Position numbers and translations under genes: made by a program. Below, in pieces: positions 55,663-64,000 of a stretch of DNA of 64,000 nucleotides. Under the pieces are notes generated by a model, which had not been told where the DNA came from, made no database searches, and saw only the letters and a program-made list of their open reading frames with translations. The stretch lies in NCBI GenBank assembly GCA_012064415.1, contig SSNU01000289.1, positions 124,001-188,000 on the forward strand. Direction: 5' to 3'. Origin of the DNA: Gyrodactylus bullatarudis (Eukaryota; Platyhelminthes; Monogenea; Gyrodactylidea; Gyrodactylidae). How positions within the stretch are numbered: the first letter of the stretch is position 1; every line of letters begins with the position of its first letter.

Positions 55663-58154
55663 GAAGAGTAAATAATGGAACGTGAGGTTATCTGGCAGTA
55701 ATCCGCCATAAATTTAAAGATTTTTCTTCAAAAATACGAAACTTTGAACTCAAACAGTGGAAAAGTTTTGAGAGATAGAAGAATAACTCATGTATCTATC
55801 TTGAATCAGGATTGGTGTGCTTTTCAAACGTGTAACTTTTCTATACAAATTTCTGTGCTGTAGAGAAGAGAATTAATACGAAAATACTTTCTTTTTCGAA
55901 GATCTCGCCGCTAAAATTTATTATTATTATTATTGATTAGAGATCAGAATAATATACTCTATCATATTTGGAATTTTCAAACTGATCAAAAAAATTTGTT
56001 TTATTATGTTAACACTGCTCTATCAGGCTCTTCTTTTTTTGTAATTAACAAATCTTTACATTCCCTTACACACCGGGATCTTATCTTGTATTTTTTTCTT
56101 GTCAAGATATTCATCGAAAAGTCTATCTGGTAAGAAGCCATTCAGTTCCATGTTACAATTAATTTTTTATGATAACACTTTACCCAGAGATTTATGCTGG
56201 AGAGAAGAATGCATAAGTTGGTTTGTAACTGTGTGTAGAGAGAGATAAGAGATTAATCCTCCATACTGGAAAACATAAAATAAATAGATTTCCCCATTCG
56301 TACACGCATCCACAGTGGGATAAAAGTTGACTAAAGAGAGTGATATGGCTTATTTCGATTCCCTTATCACTGGATCGTAATAATTCATTTGACCTGGATG
56401 AGATTAGAAGGGAACTTCTGTCAGATAACAATTCCTTATTTAATCAATGTTCTAGAAATATTCATTTATTCTGATACATATGAGAAATAGGATCAAGATT
56501 TTTTTGAGAGTCCAAAGTAACCATAAAAATTTAATCTAATATCCTTCTATCGGTTATTATCGAATTAGATGTTATTTTCTTTACCAGATTTAAATTAAAT
56601 TGTAAAGCAATTAAAATGATGGTTGATATGGAATTTGAATATTTTGAATAAATTTTGGAATCAAGATCATATTGCCATTTGAAGAAAGATTTTCTAAATA
56701 AGCATAAAAACCAGACATAATCCTTCATCAACAGGATATTTTATGCTGACACTCTCCATTAGTTCGTCCATTTTATATATTTTATTCAATTTAATTTGAA
56801 AGTAAAAAAATAAAAATATTGTTGTAGAAATCATTGGATGAACTGATTAGATCTGTAGTTTCACACATTTAGTGTACAAAGTGAGGATAGATTGATTCTG
56901 AATGGCTTCCACTCAGAGAATAAATCATTCAAATTTGCAAAATAATTGAATCTATAGAAAGAGTTTTACCCAATTTAATTCCATCCTCCACACACTCAGT
57001 TGGGCCCCCTCTTTGATGTGTAATTACAAAAGAAGAGAGATTTGAGTTTGTACTTTTACGACTGAAAGGGTATGGCTAGGAGAAACTTTTAAATTATTTG
57101 TTCATAATTTCTCCATCCCTCCTCCTTGTGTTGTTTTATTCCTAGGGGAGGGGACGGAGATATTGTAATATCCTGTTCTCAGGTTAAAAAAAGAAATTTC
57201 TTTGCTTGGAATTATCCCTATAAGCATGCATTCTTGATAGAATTTTTATAACCGAATACGGAACCAAGTCTGGCCGTTTTTTAAGCCACATTTTATTACA
57301 TTTTAATTTTTTCAAATTTTTATTATTATTTTGTAGAATAAATAATGTTATCCATCTTACTTGACTAAATATTAATTTTTAGAATTATCTCGAGTATTTG
57401 AGGAATAGCGCTTTAATTTTAGGCGTTATGTATTCGGCGTCTTTCTTATTTCTGAAATACTTTTGCAGATTCGAGTTCTGCATGTATGGTCTATGACATT
57501 TAGAAGTATGCTTCGAAAAAATTGTTGGATCAGTCCGAGTAGTAGACGAATGAAGTATAGGATTTTATAGTAATTTTAAGAACATTCTCATCAGCAATCA
57601 CATACTAAGCATTCACTTCGTTATGTCCTAATAAAAAACGTTTCAAACATAATATTCAACTTTTATTAACTTGTAGGGTATGTTTTTGACGCATAATTGG
57701 GGCTAAATCTTTGTTTATTTCAAGAGGTTAATATATCTTCTCTTGGTTGAAGTAATCTTGTGAGAGAAATCCAACCAGACACAATTTATATTTAAACTAG
57801 AAATCTTTGGATACGCATCGATTATTAAAATTATTTTCAAGTGATTTGGAAACAATAATTGTTCGTTTAATTGAGAGAGTGAGAAACTCTACCGCTCATT
57901 CGATAGACGCTCTGGATATATCCAATGTATAAATATGTTCTCTGGCATATAAATCCGTCCGACATTTGTCCACACTCCAGACTAGTGAGTAGGGGGGACA
58001 TGAAAATACTCTGTAATCTGTTTATATGTACTCTTTAGATTTTTGTTCATCTATCCACTTGCATTAGTTGAAATTGAAAAAAATAAGCAAGATGTAGAGA
58101 AATAAATTATCGATTCTTTCATAATTTATTTCTCAAAATTGGCCAAGTATTTAT

Positions 58155-59200
58155 TTCAATGTCTGTTGGTAAGATGATCTTCTCTAAATGTCCTTCACAT
58201 AAGAAGAAAGTATTGTGGTAAACTGTACTAAATTATTTTAGCTAGTAAATTCATGGCTTTTACAAAATTCTCAATATTTTCATCCAAAAATTGAATTTGA
58301 TCGAATGTAATTTTGAAGAAAAATGAGTGAATGAAGGAAATTGTGGCATATTTCAATTCTCGAAGTAGCGCCAAATTCGATTTTCACACGACAATGTGGG
58401 AAGTCTGAATACCTGATTCAACATATTTGATTTCTCTGACTTGGCATGATCCTAAAAGTCAGCTTTTGATCACTCTCTCACTTTGAAATCAACTAAAATT
58501 ATCAACTCAAAAGTATAATGGAAATATTTTTACAAACTTTTTTTCTTTATACCGTGAAAATGGGTCTAGATTAGGGTAATACAAAATTTTTAACTTTACG
58601 AATTTATGCGTTCATTCGATAAAAAATAAAAGAGAGAGAAGAGTTTCCAATTGAATCTTATGTTTTTAATTTTATTTAGATAATTTGCATAATTTCAATT
58701 AAAGATGTCGCGCCACCATTTTTCAATAATTTTACTACGAGAAATGATAAATTTTGAATTATTGGACAAGCCTTCATCTTTTTGAATCAGTTTTTTACGT
58801 CAAATTAATACAAATATATTCTATCAAATATATTCTTAATATATGTACCATGAAAAAATCTATTTAATTTGGGAAAAATGAACAATTTTAGGGAAAATGG
58901 GAAATGGCATATCAGAACACCAAAATTTTTAAATTTAGTTTTCGAATACGGCAATTACGGGGCATAGAGAATCTATTTGAGGCATAAAATAGAAAATAGA
59001 CTCTAGATACTAAAATATCTTGTTGATGATATAATTGAGTATTTTGTAAAAATTATAAATTCTCATCTTCATATTAGCTAGGTGTAGGTTTAATTTTCCT
59101 TCAATGTCTGTTGGCAAGATGATCTTCTCTAAATGCCCTTCCTAATTACATAATACAGTACAGTAAGAATGTATGGCAATACCTTGTACTAAATTCTGCT
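58155..59200. repeat. Direct repeats flanking family A and B material
   Basis: 58158-58240 and 59101-59195 share CAATGTCTGTTGG, AAGATGATCTTCTCTAAATG and GTACTAAATT. Between them lie a family-A segment (58250-58510, containing CAACATATTTGATTTCTCTG) and a family-B end (59045-59085). The repeats are too long for a target-site duplication. Confidence 0.5.
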
Positions 59201-59713
59201 AAATGATATATACAGTGTATAGATAGCCTTGAACCTCTTTTTTTGCATGTTTTTATCTCATGTCCTAAATACAGAGGGTTTCCCTCTTCTGTTTTGCATT
59301 TCTGATAAAAATCCTATGAAAGGAACGAATAATCTTTATGAGAGTGTTTAGGAATAATGAATTAATTAAATACTACATCGGATCTCTCTTAGTTCAATAT
59401 CTTGGTGTCAATCTTTTTATGAGAAGAGATATTTGTATACACAGTGTATAGACACTGTAAGGTCAGTGGAAACAAGATTGAATGCTTTGTTTATGTTGTA
59501 ATAATAATCCTGATGTACGTGTAATAAAGGCATTCATTCGAATTCCTTCCGAATTGCTTACTGGTTTCTTTCTTTTATAGCTAAAAAATAGATTATTGGA
59601 TTACTTGCATACTAGAAAGGGCCTTAAATCCGTAACTAATGCCATCAATAGTTTCAGCTTGTCATTCAAGATTCAAAATACACAGAGCTAGAGTTGATAT
59701 AAAGATGGGAGTT

Positions 59714-59922
59714 TACAGTAAAAATATTTCTATTGAAACATCTTATTTTTATTGAAACACGAATATTTACCCCCTAATTAAGTATTAACAGTGAATTTTC
59801 ACATTTTCACAAAAACTCACTTGCTGCATTCTGATTAGTCGAGATAAATAATACTTAATTGGGGGGTAAATATTCGTGTTTCGAAAAAAATAAGATGTTT
59901 CAATAGAAATATTTTTACTGTA
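59714..59922. mobile_element. Small Tc1/mariner-type foldback MITE, TA target site
   Basis: The element 59716-59920 (205 bp) starts CAGTAAAAATATTTCTATTG, and its roughly 70-bp arms are inverted repeats of each other, separated by about 60 bp. TA flanks both ends (59714-59715 and 59921-59922), as in Tc1/mariner insertions. Removing it rejoins a family-A/B type end (GATATAAAGATGGGAGTTTA), so it inserted into an older repeat. Confidence 0.75.
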
Positions 59923-61551
59923 ACACTTTTTACAGAATTTTTTAAAATTCACGATCGAATCAGCTGATAGAAGCTCTATCTAACAAGCAACTTTTTTTGA
60001 AGATTTGATTAAATACTAATGTAACGGCTCGAAATACGGCCAAAAAAGTTCTAGAGAATTCAATTTTTTGTAGAAAAACGAATCAAAAATCTTAACGTTT
60101 AAATTTTTCTTGAGGATGGTGCATTTCTCTGAACTTATAGGAAAAAATTCAAGGTTTTTGACTCATGTTGAACCATGATGTTATGAGTATTGAACCGCTA
60201 CAAACCTCCAATATCAACGGTATTTTTCAGTTAAAATGTTGAACAAGTTGGTGCTTTTTTGAAATTCTAAACATTCCAAAACTTTTGCCAGTTTGAATTT
60301 AGTTGTTCCGACAATTTATCGGCTTATGGAATTGAAAATTTTCATAAAGTTTTTGTTCCTGACAAAGGAATAAATAGCTTTTCAAAATGAACTGGCACTA
60401 CAAGTGATAGATCAGACAAGTGTGATGTTAAATCAATCAAATACAGACAAAGTGTGTGTGTATTTTTTAAAATCCCATTTATTATTATGTTTCTTTGTAA
60501 GTGTAATTCTCCTATAACTAATCGTACTATACAGCAAATTCCTTGACTATTTCTTTTACTTCTTAAAGGTGATTCTCATTAGTAGAGGAAACAGTATTCA
60601 ATTGCCTACTGATACTGTGTAGGCTTATATAAGGAAATGTGTTCTTTCTTCTCTCTCTCTCAAGGGCAATTTTTGAGAGTATTCTGTATTCTCTCTGTAT
60701 TCAATGCATATAAAATCTTTTAGAGTCTATGTACGTGGGTTTTAGACTAAATACAACAACAACTTGATTGTCTTGAAAGCAGACATTCTGCAATAAACAA
60801 TGTAGAGAGTTTAAATTATTCTCTCTCGACTCTGGGTGATACAATAACTGGATAAGTGCAAAGTAACATTTTCTACCCTAGGAAAAGTTATCCTCACTTG
60901 TTGTTGCTATCTCAAATAATAATGATGACCACTATACAGTAATAATAATGCCATCGATATACAGTTAGGTTTTTCTGTTGTACACAAATCAACAAAAGGA
61001 TTAGGAAATAAATTTCAAAAAGCTGTAGTCTAATAATAATGTTGTTTTAGGAATAATGTAGTATCCTAGGAGTTTCACTTAAAGTTACAATTTATGACAA
61101 CAGGCAAAACGTGAATTTGTTGGTTTTAAAACTCACAGGGAAGGGTTGCAGTGGACAAGAGTTAATTCCAGGGAAAATCGTCTAATTTCGTCTATTTAAA
61201 AAAAATTACCTATTCAATAACTGATTTATTTCATCTGATAATTCTTTTGTTTATATGTTTCTATGCAATGAGATAATTAGAAGTGTTTTTCTTTTATTAT
61301 TGTAACTTTTAAAAAACAAAAGTTCGAAGTTTTTCCTCGATTATTTGGGAAAAATAAAAATAGATATTCAATTATCTCAGAGGAGAGTGGTAGAAAAGGA
61401 ATTAGATATCTCTCCATTGTTATACGAGTAATACTTGTGGAGTATAGAGATATTTCGTGATGAGGAAAAATGTTTCTTTTTTTAAATCACCTAATTGAAT
61501 TAAAACATCTCTATTCAACCAATCAGTTTTCTGGGATCACCATAATCAAAT

Positions 61552-61721
61552 GCCCGATGTGGAGTAGTGTATCTCTCTCACCTCTCATTCGGACCCCCTT
61601 ATTTTCGATCCTAGGTTCAAACCCTCCCAAACCGGACACATTGAACATTCTTTCCCTGTTCTCTTATTATATGTATTATTATTTCTATATATAAATAAAA
61701 ATGTCTCTATTTCAAAAAAAA
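61552..61721 (+). mobile_element. tRNA-derived SINE, copy 3
   Basis: Starts GCCCGATGTGGAGTAGTGTA, has the B box GGTTCAAACC at about 61614 and CCGGACA as acceptor partner, then the shared GAACATTCTTTCCCTGTTCT body. It ends AAAATGTCTCTATTTC plus an A run, like copy 2. Flanking duplications are not evident. Confidence 0.75.
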
Positions 61722-62329
61722 GATGCTTGCTGGCATTTGCTTCCATGTTCAGATTTTCTTCATCTTTCATTTCTCTCATGAAAATTGGCTTCCTCCAATG
61801 GGTTCTAATTACAATTCAATGTATTTTTTGATGAATCAAAAAATTAATCAGATGATTTCGACATGACGTTCAAATTTTATTTCCTAAACCGAATTCTTTG
61901 AAATATTACAGTGATATGATCAATAAATGGGAGGTTTTAAACTAGGATAAAATTCATCTCTCTAAACTTGATACAAAATTCATTTCTTAATGGTCTTAAT
62001 AATTATTATAATACTCTGGGCATACATTTTATTATGTATAGTAATGATATATTATTACTCTATGGGATTATCTTCTGTTCTGTATTATTAACTAACCAAG
62101 TAAATAATTGAATATCATTCATAATTATAGATTATAATTGAACGATTTCTTCTAATAATAATTCCCCAAATGTTTGCAAAATTTATCTAGCAGTAGATTC
62201 AGTGTTTTTTTTCTGGTTCTAATTTTGATCTTTTATGGAGTCAATTCTTTCAAAGTTTGTATTTCCTGTTATTGTAATAAGGTGCCCTGGAAACATTGGA
62301 TGCTACACTAAAGTCTGATCATTAATCAG

Positions 62330-63312
62330 TAGGGCCTCAAAAATTATTATTTGGCCTATTTTAACTCTTGACAAAGGGCTGACTGAGTTTTAATAATCTG
62401 AAGAAAAAATCTACTTATCTAATCCTATTTAAAAGATAACTGGTACTATTTCTGCGCTAAATTGTTGCCCAAGTACTTTATTGTACTATTTTTCAAACTT
62501 AATTTCAGAATATGGTATTCCTCAACTAGCTACCAATCACAATTTCTGATGAATTGATAGGCATATTCCTGATATCGAGCTTTCATCATCTGAGGAAATA
62601 GCATCTAGATCTTAGCTTTTTTTGGATAATATTCCTTCATGAATTTCAAATCAAAAAAAATTTGAACAAAAATCAGAAATCTTTTTGACACAAGATTGAC
62701 TGAAAGTTCTGCAACAATTCACGGTAGAGGTTTATTTTTTAACTCAAAATTCCTTGAATTTTCTTGAAAGTACTTTTTACCACTTATTTTTCAGTTTATG
62801 AGATATTATTTTTCATCTTTTTCAGTTAATCAGTTATCAATAGGGCCTCAAAAATAGTACCAAAAAAGATGAAAAATAGTATCTCATAAACTGAAAAATA
62901 AAAAGAAAACAGTACTTTGAAGAAAATTTAAGAAATTTCTGATTTTTTGCCACCTTTTAGCTGATATAGCGCATATTTTACAAAGTAAATCGTTATGGTT
63001 TTAAATTTTTAATTGTATGGAATAATTTTTTGACCTGCTATCAGCTTACACGATGAAATACTGCTAGCTCAAGAATTTAGTTACCCATTCATTAAAAATT
63101 TTGATTGGTAGTTTACTAGTTGAAGAATACTTGAGTACTCTGAGACTTAATTCAGAAAAATAGTACTAAAAAGTACCGGGACAATAATTTACTGCAGAAA
63201 TAGTACCAGCTATCTTTAAATTGGGATAAGATGGGCAGATTTTTTCTTCAGATTATTGCAACTCAGTCAGTCTAGAGTAAAAATGACCCAATAGTACTTT
63301 TTTGAGACCCCA
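62330..63312. mobile_element. Two hAT-type MITE copies in opposite orientation
   Basis: The first copy (62330 to about 62826) starts TAGGGCCTCAAAAATTATTA and follows 21296-21850 but lacks the last 20 or so bases. The second (62841-63312) begins TAGGGCCTCAAAAATAGTAC, runs in the reverse orientation and ends TTTTTTGAGACCCCA. It is flanked by GTTATCAA (62833-62840) and GTTATCAG (63313-63320), an 8-bp duplication with one change. The second copy appears to have landed next to or inside the end of the first. Confidence 0.65.
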
Positions 63313-64000
63313 GTTATCAGTTAATCAGCTCTCTATTAATTTATAAATACTCTACTAATTACAGCAAATTATTACTTCAATTCACAATGTAAAAACATTC
63401 TAAAAATTTATGACATGTAATAATTTGGTCTAATTCAAGTTTGATTTACGTATCAAGGAAATGTTATATATCGCCTCAAATGACTACTGAATCCAATCGT
63501 TAATACTTTGATTCATTATTATTTATTCTATGATGAAAACTTTCATGGAAGACTTTTCTATTCGAATTTTGGATCTAACCTAAAAGTTATTTAACCAAAA
63601 AAACCTTTACTTTGGCATTTCTCTGGATGGATTATTATTTCTCGTAATTAGGTTAAATCTGTTCTAATTACAACAGGGAGAATGTTAATTGCCCTTTTAA
63701 AGATCCAGCTGTAACTAATTTTAATTCCCTTATAATATGACTAACCTGTGGAATTATCTGTTCAGGTTGTTTATCTGGTTTCTTATTACCTATGAAAAAA
63801 TATAAAGTAATGGATGATAAAGTAAGACCTGATGAGCGATGAATTTTTCTATAGTAACCTCCCCCCCCAAGTCCCTAAATGGAACAGGTCATAATTCTGA
63901 TTTGTATAAAGAATCTAACAAAATTATTACCACTTTTATGAAAGAAGAACGAACATGCTTTCGAATGAACTGTATGGCTTGTTCAGCTGCAATAGTTTAT

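Larger units (their letters stand above)
50355..64000. other. Large intron or 3' region of the I-BAR gene, repeat-rich
   Basis: The last recognised exon ends in a donor (GTGAGT at 50355), so the gene continues, but I recognise no further exon. The stretch holds family-A and family-B repeats (about 55200-55660, 58250-58510, 59040-59090, 60230-60400), a direct repeat (58155-58240 and 59098-59200), a small mariner-type MITE, a SINE and an inverted pair of hAT-type MITEs, listed separately. Elsewhere it is AT-rich without features I can name. Confidence 0.5.

Noticed and set aside
55141..55675. Overlapping frames on both strands (132 and 72 codons)
   Set aside because: Produced by a partly palindromic family-B repeat; no conserved motif.

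Overview
The window is nuclear DNA from an AT-rich animal genome (my impression is roughly 30 percent GC). Spliced genes with GT-AG introns, a HIPK-family kinase and an MTSS/MIM-type I-BAR gene point to a metazoan. In the I-BAR gene the first three introns are 25 to 31 nt, while its later introns are 2 to 5 kb or more. Small 5' introns followed by large 3' introns are known from parasitic flatworms, and Merlin-like and Penelope-like element fragments would fit that too. The phylum cannot be fixed from this sequence alone.

Layout. 1-5145: repeats only. 5146-6433 (-): flap endonuclease FEN1, three exons, complete. 6850-11221: a transposon graveyard with a Merlin/IS1016-like fragment, two non-LTR retrotransposon tails on opposite strands, a Penelope-like fragment and a nearly intact Tc1/mariner/IS630-type transposase gene. 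11450-19120: a locus of small secreted cystatin-like proteins, with a truncated copy (12399-12713, -), a near-identical intact copy (15329-15814, -) and a diverged intact copy (18675-19120, +). The first two are separated by a tRNA-derived SINE that is itself split by a Mutator-like element. 19121-24438: repeats, including a hAT-type MITE with target-site duplication. 24439-30421 (-): a multi-exon multi-transmembrane receptor, probably a rhodopsin-class GPCR, incomplete at its 3' end; a 616-bp Mutator-type foldback element sits in its large intron. 32032-41580 (-): a 12-exon HIPK-type protein kinase, 1523 codons, with every exon phase consistent. 41794-50354 and beyond (+): an MTSS/MIM-type I-BAR gene, head to head with the kinase gene and about 0.2 kb away. 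50355-64000: mostly what looks like a large intron or the 3' part of that gene, filled with repeats and MITEs.

Functional reading. The host genes are not a pathway: FEN1 is DNA replication and repair, HIPK is a nuclear signalling kinase, MTSS bends membranes and binds actin, the receptor is a membrane sensor, and the cystatin-like proteins are secreted. The most unusual signals are (1) ultra-short introns of 25-31 nt supported by protein homology and reading phase in a host gene and also in a Mutator-like transposase; (2) the recently rearranged cystatin-like array, in which the inhibitory Gln-x-Val-x-Gly loop has become Tyr-x-Ile-Ser-Gly; (3) a Glu at the FEN1 position that is normally catalytic Asp86; and (4) several foldback families with exact target-site duplications, some nested.
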